Assembly: GCA_025403435.1 (NCBI GenBank)
Contig: CM046342.1
Location: forward strand, 20,194,631 to 20,258,630
Direction: 5' to 3'
From: Artocarpus heterophyllus
Lineage: Eukaryota > Streptophyta > Magnoliopsida > Rosales > Moraceae
DNA: 64,000 nucleotides
The translations under genes were made by a program, and so were the position numbers. Positions 19,923 through 29,742 of the stretch are shown piece by piece. The notes under the pieces were generated by a model. It did not search any database. It was not told the DNA's origin and worked only from the letters and a program-made list of their open reading frames with translations. Positions within the stretch are counted from its first letter, which is position 1; each line of letters opens with the position of its first letter.

Positions 19923-20266
19923 TGCTTCAGATGGGCGATGGATCCTTAGTCTCAACGGAAGCAGTGGGAGATGTCCATCTTTATTTTGATAATTATAGGA
20001 ATTTATTTTTGCAAGATTGTTTTTATGTTCCTAAATTTAAAAGGAATTTAATTTCTGTAGCTTGTTTATTTAAAGACTCCTATTTGGTTTCTTTTAATGA
20101 TAAAGTGGTGATTCGTAAAAACAAATCTTTTATCTATTCTAGATGGATGCAAAATAATCTATATTTTATCAAGCCTAAGATGGACTTACTGCTTAATGTT
20201 GAGATGAATGATAATAACTCTAAAAGACTTAAAACTTCTCACTCTAATAAGACTTATCTTTGACAT
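19923..20266 (+). pseudogene. COP1-d GAG-pre-integrase
   Basis: LQMGDGSLVSTEAVGDVHL, CFYVPKFKRNLISVACLF and MQNNLYFIKPKMDLLLNV form the region between protease and integrase. The frame is open from the GYP1-a junction to a TGA at 20264-20266 that stands for the Trp of the LWHLRLGH block. Confidence 0.85.
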
Positions 20267-21433
20267 TTGCGCCTTGGTCATATTAACCTGAATAGGATTC
20301 AAAGGTTGGTAAAGGATGGACCTTTAAGTCACTTAAAGGTGGAATCTATACCTCAATGTGAATCTTGTTTGGAGGGTAAAATGACCAAAAGACCGTTCAG
20401 GTCTAAGGGCAATAGGGCCAAAGGGGTTCTAGAACTTGTGCATAGTGATGTTTGTAGACCAATGAACATCCGGGCACGAGGAGGGTATGAGGACTTCATC
20501 ACTTTTATTGACGATTACTCAAGGTATGGGTATGTGTTCCTGATGTACCACAAAAGCGAAACTTTTGACAAGTTCAGGGAGTCTCGGGCTGAAGTGGAAA
20601 AGTAATTGGGTAGACCCATAAAGGCACTTTGAGCCGATCGAGGCGGGGAATACCTTTCTGAAGAGTTCTTGGGACACTTATTAGAGAATGGGATTTTATG
20701 CCATTTGGCTGTGCTGGGTACTCCGCAACAGAATTGCATAGCGGAGAGAAGAAATAGGACTTTATTGGACATGATTAGGTCTATGATGAGTTATTCATCA
20801 TTGCCTTTATCCTTTTTGGGATATGCACTACAAACCGCATGTTATCTTTTGAACAATGTGCCTTCAAAATCGGTCCCTAAAACTCCTCATGAGTTGTGGA
20901 TAGTTAGGAAGACATCCTTAAACCATATTTGCATATGGGGATGTCTGGCTCGTGTCCTATTTAAGGATTCAAATAAGTTGGAAGCACGTTTAGAAGTTTG
21001 TGTGTTTGTAGGATATCCAAAAGGGACTAAAGGGGGTTATTTTTATAACCCAAAGGAAAATAAAGTCGTGGTTTCAACTAATGCAACTTTCCTTGAGGAG
21101 AGTTACCTGGACGACTTAAAACCTCAAAGTAAAGTGGTGCTTGAGGAGTTAAGGGGTGATCCAATCACTCTGCAGGTTCTGAATGAAACCATTACGATCA
21201 GTGTAGAAAAACCAAACAAACTTGAGCAACAACCTGAGGGGCTTTGGCATAGTGGGATGATCGGGCGTCAACCTGAAAGATATATGTTCAATGGGGAGGT
21301 CTTCATGGCTGAACTAGATGAACATGACAGGGATCCTTATACTTACGCAAAGGCTATGGAGGATGTTGATTCAAAACTCTGGACAGAGGCCATGAACATA
21401 GAGATAAAGTCTATGGAGGCTAATCCAGTCTAG
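20267..21433 (+). pseudogene. COP1-d integrase and linker
   Basis: The frame continues unchanged. HHCC-like zinc region LRLGHINLNRIQRLV...CESCLEG (second finger half CxxC), first catalytic block VHSDVCRPMN, ITFIDDYSRYGY, second block ADRGGEYLSEEF and third block QQNCIAERRNRTL, so all three catalytic acidic residues are present. The C-terminal ELWIVRKTSLNHI to YFYNPKENKVVVSTNATF and the linker to EIKSMEANPV follow. Stops are TAA at 20603-20605 (Gln), TGA at 20630-20632 (Arg) and TAG at 21431-21433 (Trp). There is no frameshift. Confidence 0.88.
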
Positions 21434-22069
21434 GAGCATATGGATCTTCCCGAAGGGGTAAAACCCATAGGGTGTAAGTGGATGTACAAGAGGAAAAGAG
21501 GAGTGGATGGAAAGGTCAAAAGCTTTAAGGCTAGACTGGTAGCTAAGGGTTATATGCAAAAGGAAGGAATTGATTATGAGGAAACCTTTTCGCCTATAGC
21601 CATGCTTAAGTCCATCCAGATTCTCTTGTTCATAACTGCCGCTCTTGACTACGAGATTTGAGAAATGGATGTCAAGATGGCTTTTCTGAATGGCTATCTT
21701 GATGAGTCCATTTATATGGAACAAACATACGGGTTCAAGGTCATGGGTCAAGAGGGTCAGGTTTGTAAGCTGCTGAAGTCAATTTATGGACTTAAGCATG
21801 CTTCCCGTTCTTGGATCATAAGATTTGATCAAGTGATCAAGACTTATGGGTTCTCACAAAATATGGATGAGCCATGTGTTTATAAACACATAAATGATGG
21901 GAAGGTGGTTTTTCTACTCCTCTATCTACATGACATTCTATTGATTGGCAATGACATTGGGGCATTGTCATCGGTCAAATTATGGTTGACCAAGTAGTTT
22001 GACATAAAGGACTTGGGTGAGGGTAATTTTGTTCTCGGTATCTAGATCTTTTGAGATAGGAAGAACAAA
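21434..22069 (+). pseudogene. COP1-d reverse transcriptase
   Basis: The same frame encodes [56 protein letters not shown] and LLKSIYGLKHASRSW. The active-site box YVDD is YLHD (21923-21934), losing the first catalytic aspartate. Stops lie at 21659-21661 (Trp), 21995-21997 (Gln, shared with COP1-c), 22043-22045 (the family-wide TAG) and shortly after (TGA for Trp). Confidence 0.88.
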
Positions 22070-22914
22070 ATGATAACTTTGTCCCAGGCCAACTACATAG
22101 ATAAAATTCTCAAGAGGTTTGCAATGCAGGATTCCAAGAAAGATGGGCAACCATCTAGGTCTGGAATTACTCATTCTAAGAAAGACTCTCCAAAGCCTTA
22201 TGAAGAAAGAGAATACATGAAGAAGGTGCCTTATGCTTCGACAGTGGCTAGTCTCATGTATGCCATGCTTTACACACGACCGGATATTAGTTATGCGATC
22301 GGGATTGTAAGTCGTTTTTAGGTGGATCCAGGACTGAACCACTAGGTTGCGGTTAAGCACATTTTCAAGTACCTAAGAAGGACTCGAGGGTATATGCTTA
22401 TATATTCAAGTGAGAACTTGACTCCTCTAGGATATACTGACTCAAATTTTCAATCCTGTCTAGATTCTAGGAAATCGACTTTGGGTTTTATGTTTACTCT
22501 AGGCGGCGTTGCCATTAGTTGGAGAAGTGTGAAGCAAGATTGCACTTTGGATTCAACGATGGAGGCCAAGTATGTGGCAGCTAGTGATGCTTCGAAAGAA
22601 GCAGTGTGGCTCCGCAAGTTCATTGGGGATCTTGAGGTAGTTCCTGGTATGGATAAGGCAGTATCACTGTACTATGAAAATAGTGCGGCGGTAGCTAATG
22701 CTAAGGAACCAAGATTTCACAGGAAGAGTAATCATATTGTTTGTAAGTATCATGTGATAAAGAACTTCATTGAGGGCGGGTATGTCATGGTGTACAAGAT
22801 CGCGTCAGAGGACAATTTAGCTGATCCATTTACGAAGACACTTATTGGGAGAGTCTTGGAGAGGCAAGTGGAAGCTATGGGGATGCGAGATTTGTCATAT
22901 TTACTTACTTAGTG
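22070..22914 (+). pseudogene. COP1-d RNase H
   Basis: Still in the same frame: LSQANYIDKILKRFAMQDSK, VPYASTVASLMYAML, YTRPDISYAIGIVSRF, then TAG (22319-22321, Gln), TAG (22343-22345, Trp), HIFKYLRRTRGYMLIY, GYTDSNFQSCLDSRKST, DSTMEAKYVAASDASKEAV, NLADPFTKTL and the natural end GMRDLSYLLT at 22912. The last 172 codons are uninterrupted. Confidence 0.88.
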
Positions 22915-22915
22915 C

Positions 22916-22926
22916 AAGTGGGAGAT
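22916..22926 (+). other. Polypurine tract, COP1-d
   Basis: AAGTGGGAGAT abutting the 3' LTR; identical to the tract of COP2 at 27182-27192. Confidence 0.85.
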
Positions 22927-23574
22927 TGTTAAACATGTATGCCCTAAGGAGTAAACTTGTCCATAAGCCGATTATGGATAATCATATGGGGATACGATAT
23001 ATTATGATATGTCATACAGACTTAGCTATACGGGCTTCGTAATTCTATGTAGTTCGAGAGTGCAGCTCCAGGCTTTTAGTGGAGTAGCGTTGGAGTTGAT
23101 AATTATGAAATGTATATATGGGATCTTGGGTTTCGTAATTATTGGGAGCTTGAACTATATAGGTCCATTTGGTCCCCTTTGCTAGCTCACAACATCCTGT
23201 AACGATACAACGTGCTTTTCCAATAATTTGTGACTTATGTCGGAGTTATCAGATTGGTTAAAATTTGAAAGAATCAGATAATTCATGTCTGTTTATCGGT
23301 TGAATTAATTTTGTGATAAAATTAATTCAAGATAAACTTGTTGAATTATTGGGATCGGATAATTCTTATCTATTTATCAGTTAATTTAATTTTGGATAAA
23401 TTAGATCAAGATAAACTAGTAGAATTATTAGGAATACATTTATTTTCTTAGATATTATCTAGATAAAGTTATTTTGGTCAGATAACTTCTCTTTTGGGTT
23501 ATTTGAATTAAAACTAAGACTTTATCCTATAGAATCTCGGGTGAAAAATGAAAGATTTGTAAAGATAATTTTTT

Positions 23575-23660
23575 GGCAGTTCGACCTGCCGATCCTTGAG
23601 TTCAGCCTGCCGATGGATGTGTTTGGCTTGTAGATTATGCTGTTCGGCCTACCGATGAGC
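23575..23660 (+). repeat. Dyad cluster, COP1-d 3' LTR
   Basis: Four copies matching those at 14556-14638, with extra decay (TTCGACCTGCCGA, TTCAGCCTGCCGA, TTTGGCTTGTAGA, TTCGGCCTACCGA). Confidence 0.75.
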
Positions 23661-23774
23661 GAATGATAAGATTATGTATTTTTACGCGGATCTTATTAGA
23701 TATTGATCCTAATTTGATTTTCTTTTTAGTTTTTGAGACCTAATCTGATAAGGACTGACCCTAGACCCAACCTC

Positions 23775-23782
23775 TATAAATA
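23775..23782 (+). promoter_or_regulatory. TATA box of COP1-d 3' LTR
   Basis: TATAAATA, identical to the 5' LTR box. Confidence 0.75.
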
Positions 23783-24169
23783 GGAAATATGTCTTAAGAG
23801 TTATTCAGATCAATTGAGAGATTAAGAGTGATACTCTACTGGTGAGAATTTGAAAACTCCTTGAGAGCTTTTGTTCACAAATCACGAACACTAGCTTTGG
23901 GTTCTCTCAATTGGTTGGAAGGAGAGTCACCTAGTGGAAGAGCTGTACGTGTGAGCCCACACTCACTCTGGTCGTAGATAGAGAATAGCAAAGAAGACCA
24001 GTTGGTTGAGGCTCTTCTGGAACGTTACTTCTCTTCACATTTTGTGAGGGTTCTTCGGCAATCACAGGTTAGTAAGATCTGGTTAATTTATGCATATAGC
24101 ATGTCAAACTTGTGTTTTAAAAAAGACTCTGATATAAAATTTTTAAAATTCCATTGCGTACTATTTTTA

Positions 24170-24365
24170 CGCTTGGATTTGCTCATTTGTGGAATCTCCT
24201 ACAGGCTCGGGAGGACATTATGTCATTAGCATAAATTTTAGTTTCTCAAAGGACAAAACGGTATTCAGGTTCTGTTTTCAATCAATATAGTTCTCACCAG
24301 TTAATTGGTTTTTGTCAAGTATCGATGATAAAGCATTTTTAAATATTTTTAATCTACAATAAAGA
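24170..24365 (-). pseudogene. COP1-b gag, N-terminal fragment
   Basis: The minus strand encodes SKNALSSILDKNQLTGEN and a degraded WKQNL...FEKLK region followed by PEPVGDSTNEQIQA-type residues, equivalent to the first 65 codons of COP1-d gag. A splice-acceptor-like CTACAATAAAGAATC (complement) lies just upstream at 24354-24368. Confidence 0.8.
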
Positions 24366-24498
24366 ATCATATACTAAACATAAGCAAACATACCATAATA
24401 ATTTAGTAAGATAACACAATCATATAAAACATACAAATGTGTTTATGTGTCAAAACCTTGAAAAAGTCACAACTTTACAACGATAATTCCTAACTCAT

Positions 24499-24855
24499 AA
24501 TTCAACAAGCCGCCTAGGGGAGACTTGCTAAATTCAATTTGGAACAAGATCCCCTCCTGATTAATATATGCCATCCAAGACCCAAATGTCTAGCATATAT
24601 TAATAATCGTTTCTTTGGCCATCAACTTTATTAATAGAGCTTCTAGGGGAAATTAATAATAAAATTAAGATAAGTAAGTAACCATCATTTTAATATTTTA
24701 TCCATGATTTATAGTCACCACCTAGGGGTATACAGTGATAAATCATGCTAAAATACGTTATCCTATTGGAGATCCAACCTGATAGATGATGAAGTCCCTT
24801 CTTAGGGGTCGAAACCACCATGTGCTACCTATGGACCAACGATGGAGGCCATAGG
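24499..24855 (-). ncRNA. Candidate leader RNA stem-loop array, COP1-b
   Basis: On the minus strand the hairpin next to gag pairs GAATTTAGCAAG with CTTGTTGAATTA around CCTAGG (24513-24518). A second CCTAGG is at 24721-24726 between ATGATTTAT-like arms. Two other loops have decayed to TCTAGG and CTTAGG on the plus strand. The stem TATATG...CATATA is kept. Confidence 0.5.
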
Positions 24856-25309
24856 TTCTCTCTTCGAAAGCCTTCTCTTACTCAATCTTTTGAAATCAAG
24901 GTTTTATTTTAAAAAACATACATGAACAATTTTAAATGAGTGGCACTCTCTATTCTATATGACGTGTTATCAATATACATGGCAAATCATATTATAATGC
25001 AGACAAGCAAAGCAATCATGCAAAGCTACAAGAAAAATAATGAATAGCCATAATATTATGGTCCCACCCTAGAGCATAGAAAATAAAGATTGCAAGAGAA
25101 TAATCGAAACATATTATCGATTCTTCATCCTTGAATCTTCAAACTACATCCTTCTTCATGTATTATCTATCTCCAAGTCTTCAATCCCACATAAATTGAA
25201 TATTCCATATTTTTGGTCATATCCAAAATTAATGTTTCTTAGAATTGTCCCAAAAATAAAGTCAAAACTACACTGAAAAATGCACCTTTTTTGGAAAAAA
25301 TTACAACTC

Positions 25310-25490
25310 TCTATCGGCCTGTCGATCTTTTAAGGTCGATCATGACAGATTGGCTTGTCGAACTAGACAGTTTGGCTTGCTGCTAGGGCTATCAGATTTT
25401 TGCCCCACGGAAGGCCTACCAATTCTAAAGGTTCAACCTACTAGTCTACGACCATCAGCCTATCAAACTCAAGGGTTTGGCCTACCGATC
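25310..25490 (-). repeat. Dyad cluster in COP1-b leader
   Basis: Degenerate units such as ATCGGCCTGTCGA, TTTGGCTTGCTG, TTTGGCCTACCGA and TCAGCCTATCAAA, heavily altered at CG positions. Confidence 0.65.
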
Positions 25491-25971
25491 GAGTAGAAAT
25501 CATGTTTTTTCATAAAATATAGTTTTATTGTAGTTTTTAATTTTATTTTCAACAATTCAAAAACATGAAATTAGAGACTTAGAAAATATCTATGGAATGC
25601 TATCATCCATCTTCTAGATCCATCTTCTTTAAATAATTATTTAATTACATAATTCTTACAAATTTAAAATTAAGTAATAATTCCTTGATGGATATGATAG
25701 TCTGCCATCTAATTACATGAAAAACCTAGATACACATTCTAACCTCTAAGGAACCATAGCCGGCATAAATTAATTAATTAATAAATAATTAAATCATAAT
25801 TCAATCAACCATAATTAAATAATAAACATTCACCATATAATCCATGCAACATAAATATATAGAAACCTTAGAGTGCAACTCTCTAAAAAAATTAAATTCA
25901 AGCGTAGGAGAGATCAAGATCAAAAAATTTACACATATAGCATGATTAAAACTTGTAAATCTATGTAAAAA

Positions 25972-25988
25972 CCATGGCTTTGATACCA
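25972..25988 (-). other. Primer-binding site, COP1-b
   Basis: The complement reads TGGTATCAAAGCCATGG, two bases from the 5' LTR boundary at 25990/25991. Confidence 0.85.
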
Positions 25989-25990
25989 AT

Positions 25991-26345
25991 TGTTGAAAAA
26001 ATAGAACGCAGCAAAAATTTAAAATTTTTTATACTAGGGTATTTTTTAGAACACAAGTTTGACATGCTATATGCAATAATTAACCAGATCTTTCTAACCT
26101 TGTATGCCGAAAAGCTCCTGCAATTCGTGAAGAGTAGAACATTCTAGAAAAGCCTTTACCAACTGGTCTTCTTTGCTATTCTTTATCCACGATCGGAGTG
26201 CGTGTGGCCACATGTTGTACAACTCTTCACAGGTAACTCTCCTTCCAACTAATTGAGAGATACTAAAAGCTACCGCTCATGATTTGTGAACAATAGCTCT
26301 TAGGGGACTTATAGAGATTCAAAGTATAGAGTGCTCACCCTTGAT
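25991..26345 (-). mobile_element. COP1-b 5' LTR, truncated to 355 bp
   Basis: TGTTGAAAAAATAG on the plus strand is the LTR 3' end in complement. Similarity to the COP1-f LTR (59848 onward) stops near 26345, where COP2 coding sequence begins. The U3 part and the promoter are gone, and no target duplication is seen at the break. Confidence 0.8.
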
Positions 26346-26347
26346 CT

Positions 26348-27178
26348 ATGTCTCATGCATCATATGTCGATAAGGTGCTTATCAGATATTCGATGCAAAA
26401 CTCCAAGAAAGGTAATTTGCCTACACGTCATGGAGTTTATCTTTCAAGAGAGCGATGTCCTAAGACACCTCAAGAGGAAGAAAATATGAGACGGGTACCC
26501 TATGCATCTGCAATAGGAAGACTAATGTATGCCATGTTGTGTACAAGACCTGACATTTGCTATGCGGTGGGTATAGTAAGTCGGTATCAATCCAACCCAG
26601 GATTAGATCATTGGGTAGCGGTTAAACATATTCTCAAGTATCTTAGGAGAACGCGAAACTATATGCTAGTATATTCTGATGAGAATTTGATTCCCATTGG
26701 ATACACTGATCCTGATTTTCAATCAGACAAAGACACACGTAAATCTACGTCTGGATCAGTGTTTACTTTTGGTGGTGGAGCCATAGTTTGGAGAAGCATC
26801 AAACAATCTTGTATTGCTGATTCAACTATGGAAGCAGAATATGTGGCTGCTTGTGAAGCAGCTAAAGAAGCTGTTTGGCTCCGTAAGTTCTTAAATGATT
26901 TGGAAGTAGTTCTAGGCAAGGATAAACCACTCACACTGTATTGTGATAACAGTGGTGCAGTGGAAAATTCAAGAGAACCTAGAAGCCATAAAAGAGGAAT
27001 GCATATAGAAAGAAAATATCATTTGATTAGAGAGATAGTGCATCGAGGCGATGTGGAAGTTGTGAACATAGCATCGAAAAACAACCTTGCCGACCCTTTC
27101 ACCAAGACGTTACCTGCAAAGAGCTTTGAGGGACACTTGGAAGGCTTAGGTCTTAGAGACATGTCTCACTTGCTTTAG
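26348..27178 (+). pseudogene. COP2 RNase H, intact 276-codon frame, 5'-truncated polyprotein
   Basis: It begins inside the polyprotein at SHASYVDKVLIRYSMQNSK and runs without a stop through RRVPYASAIGRLMYAMLCT, RPDICYAVGIVSRYQ, HILKYLRRTRNYMLVY, GYTDPDFQSDKDTRKSTSG, DSTMEAEYVAACEAAKEAV, YCDNSGAVENSREPRSHKRG, ERKYHLIREIVHRGDVEVV and NLADPFTKTLP to GLGLRDMSHLL. The acidic residues of the copia RNase H (D in YTD, E in MEAEY, D in YCDNS, D in LADPF) are all present. No reverse transcriptase or start codon context lies upstream, so the apparent Met is accidental. It is far less decayed than any COP1 copy. Confidence 0.9.
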
Positions 27179-27181
27179 GGC

Positions 27182-27192
27182 AAGTGGGAGAT
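27182..27192 (+). other. Polypurine tract, COP2
   Basis: AAGTGGGAGAT immediately before TGTTGGGTTTGG. Confidence 0.85.
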
Positions 27193-29260
27193 TGTTGGGT
27201 TTGGTGCCCTAAAAGCAATGACATTGTACATATTGTTAATAAATAAATGAAGTGACATTTATTATTATTTTGGTTGATTATATGTATTATGAATACATTT
27301 ATAAACATCAAGAAAATTCTATGATTATTTATGTGACTATAAATTTAGCATATAAGTGTTATTTTCTTAGGGATAAAATTTATAGATAATAATCTAAATA
27401 GTCTGTAATAATTAATTAAAGTTTGGGATCTTTAATTAAAAATTACAAGTATGGTCCAATCTCATCTAAAATGAAATAGTCATTATCCGGACTATTAATG
27501 TAGAGACATTGGATTGGAGGTACTTTATATAATGAGATTATATAGGACTGGACTAGATAAATTATGAATCTCTAATAATCATCCGTTACAAATAGAGTAT
27601 TCAAATTTATCACTATGATGATCATATATTTGACAGTCTTATTCCTGAGTATTTATTAGACTCCTATTTATGACATTATGTTTTTTGACTTGCATGGTAA
27701 GATTTGTCTAAGCATAGATTATAACTTAGCATCTTAGAAACATAAAGTAATAAATGGCTGGGAGTAATATTATATAGATATGGAATCCATTCCTTCCCTA
27801 TGGAAGTTAGAAAAATAGTTCTCTTGAGTGATAATTCAAGGTTTGAATAGTAGAGCGCTCGTTTATAATAAGATTATGAATTAATTGTTCAATAAAGAAT
27901 TATTGGAACTCAAGGATAAAAATGTAATAAGAGAGGTGAACGAAAATTAAACCTAGCTCTTATTATGAACTATTTATAGAGGACTGACTTATATGTAATG
28001 ATTATATCAATGGACTACTCGCTAATTTTCTTTGAGTAATTTCACTATAATCTCAAGAGTTCAGTTTCAGGTTTTTAGTGCAGTAACACTAAAACTAATA
28101 AATTTGATACATTAATCAAAGAGTTTGATTAATTGTCAAATTTATTAGAGCTTGGGTTATAGGTCCATAGGTCCCCAATACCACCTCTGTAACACTATAA
28201 TGCATCTATATATAGAATGAATTATACATATTTAGTTTGGAATTATTGAATTCTGAATTAATTATTTCACACTTGAATTATTAATGTGACATAGAAAAAT
28301 ATTCTCTATGACACATAATGTAATGTGATAAATGTTGTCACATTTAACTGAGCATTAGTTAATTAATTGATTGTTTATTTTTAAAATCTATTCTTAAATA
28401 AATGTGATTTATTTTTGAATTTAGATATATATATATATGGTTTTGAACCAAATCTTATATATATATATATATAATATTTTATAATATATTAATATATATA
28501 TATATTTTTGAATTTGTTTACGTTATATATATATATATATATTATAATGAATCTTAAGTGATTTTGTTTATTATTATAAAAAAAAAGAGGAAGCAACGTT
28601 TACGATTCCGTAAACGTGTATATATATATATATTAATTTTTTTAAAAAAAGGTAAACTTCCTTTTACTTCACTGATGACTTATATATACATATGTGTGTG
28701 TGTGTGTGAAACACGAATCACTTTGTGATTTAGGAAAGAAAAAAAAAAGGAAGGGGAAAGTAAAAGGGTTACAATCATGTAAAATATATCATTTCCTCAT
28801 ATATCTGATATGGTGGTTATTTCTAATAGAAAATCAATTGAAAAATTAACTAATGGCTCAGATATACAAAGGGAGAGATAACAGTTATCTCTTGAGTTTT
28901 TTCATTCACGTAATTTTTACGAAATACTTATAGAGAAAAACTGAGAGTTCTTCTCTGAAAAAAAGGTCTGCTATCTCATGTGTTGAGTACATAGCATATT
29001 TAGAAAAGTGTGAGGAAAATTCATTCTTGCAGTTTGACGCCCACTCGTCTTTCCATTGGTGTGGATGCCTGGATTGGAAAATCGTGGTGTCAAAGAGGAA
29101 AGCTAGGATACCCTGATAGTGTTCAAAAAGGTTTGTAAAATTACCTAAAGCTTTCTATAATTAAAATTATATATCTATTCCCGATGAACAAAGTTTTCAG
29201 AAAATTTTTGTTTGTCAACGATCCATTCCTTCCGCTGTGTTTCATATTTTAATTCCAACA
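27193..29260 (+). mobile_element. COP2 3' LTR (2068 bp)
   Basis: TGTTGGGTTTGGTGCCC at the start and TTAATTCCAACA at the end give inverted TGTTGG/CCAACA termini. The interior is A+T-rich with microsatellites (28421-28710). It carries no dyad cluster of the COP1/GYP1 type. Confidence 0.88.
28421..28710 (+). repeat. (AT)n and (TG)n microsatellites in COP2 LTR
   Basis: Several (AT) runs of 13-18 bp near 28425, 28460, 28490, 28525 and 28618, and a (TG) run near 28692-28708. Confidence 0.85.
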
Positions 29261-29502
29261 GATCAAACTAGCGCAACAGAATTCCTACATTTGCTATCTC
29301 AAAAGACAGAAGTTATAACACAAAGTCATGAAATCACTTTAGAATTACGATGATACATAAATGATGATCAAAGTAAATTTATTTATATAATAGAATTATT
29401 ACTAAATCAGTTAAAACTTAGGTCTAGGCCTATATATGACCTCCGCTTAAGTAAAATATATCAATGCATCTATCATGGAGTCATTCCCACTATGACAATT
29501 AA
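29261..29502. other. Unassigned A+T-rich DNA
   Basis: I see no coding frame and no similarity to other parts of the window. It may be the flanking DNA into which COP2 inserted; GATCA (29261-29265) would be the right half of the target site. Confidence 0.5.
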
Positions 29503-29742
29503 GGGTCCGTTTGGTAAATGGATTCGAATTAGTGATTTGATTTGAGTTGTGTGATTTGATTTAGGATTTAAATTAGTGATTTGAATTGTTATCCGAATTG
29601 ATGTTTGGATGTTCATTTAAGTTTTAATCTAAGTACAAAATAAAATTAGAATTTGTGTTTGAAGAGGTAGTGAAAATAGTTTTTGATTTTTTGATAAATA
29701 TAATAAAATTTTGATGTTAATGATCCTAATGTTGGAAAATGA
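29503..29742 (+). mobile_element. MITE-like remnant, left end only
   Basis: GGGTCCGTTTGG at 29503-29514 resembles plant MITE and hAT termini and the MITE at 6305. The interior repeats GATTTGAATT-like words. No right terminal repeat is found before GYP1-b begins at about 29743. Confidence 0.4.

Larger units (their letters stand above)
13121..24169 (+). mobile_element. COP1-d: copia element with a nested gypsy solo LTR
   Basis: The order is 5' LTR (13121-15137), primer-binding site, leader, gag, protease, insertion of GYP1-a (17778-19922), GAG-pre-integrase, integrase, reverse transcriptase, RNase H, polypurine tract and a shortened 3' LTR (22927-24169). It lies in the gag of COP1-b, which resumes at 24170. 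The last 7-8 bp of the 3' LTR and about 90 bp of flanking COP1-b gag are missing at the right junction, so a clean target duplication cannot be shown. TACGT at 13116-13120 and TACGC at 24169-24173 may be chance. Confidence 0.9.
22927..24169 (+). mobile_element. COP1-d 3' LTR, 1.24 kb with internal deletion
   Basis: It starts TGTTAAACATGTATGCC. After about 28 bp it jumps to the sequence at about 13929 of the 5' LTR (ACTTGTCC...), a deletion of roughly 780 bp. Downstream it matches the 5' LTR to CTATTTTT, lacking the terminal CCAACA. A dyad cluster is at 23575-23660 and TATAAATA at 23775-23782. Confidence 0.88.
24366..25971 (-). other. COP1-b untranslated leader
   Basis: Minus-strand leader with the stem-loop array (24499-24855) and a decayed dyad cluster (25310-25490), in the same order and spacing as in COP1-c and -d. 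No coding sequence is seen. Confidence 0.75.
26346..29260 (+). mobile_element. COP2: 3' end of a second copia family
   Basis: A 5'-truncated element: RNase H (26348-27178), polypurine tract (27182-27192) and a complete 3' LTR (27193-29260). The LTR differs from COP1 throughout except for the TGTT...CCAACA ends. The join to the COP1-b LTR at about 26345 has no LTR end and no duplication, so it is a rearrangement breakpoint. Confidence 0.88.

Noticed and set aside
24169..24173. TACGC as the right target duplication of COP1-d
   Set aside because: It belongs to the original gag sequence about 90 bp away from the expected site, and the LTR tip is missing, so the match to TACGT at 13116 is probably chance.
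28421..28710. Palindromic (AT)n runs as a possible structured element
   Set aside because: Simple microsatellite expansion inside the COP2 LTR; no further pattern.
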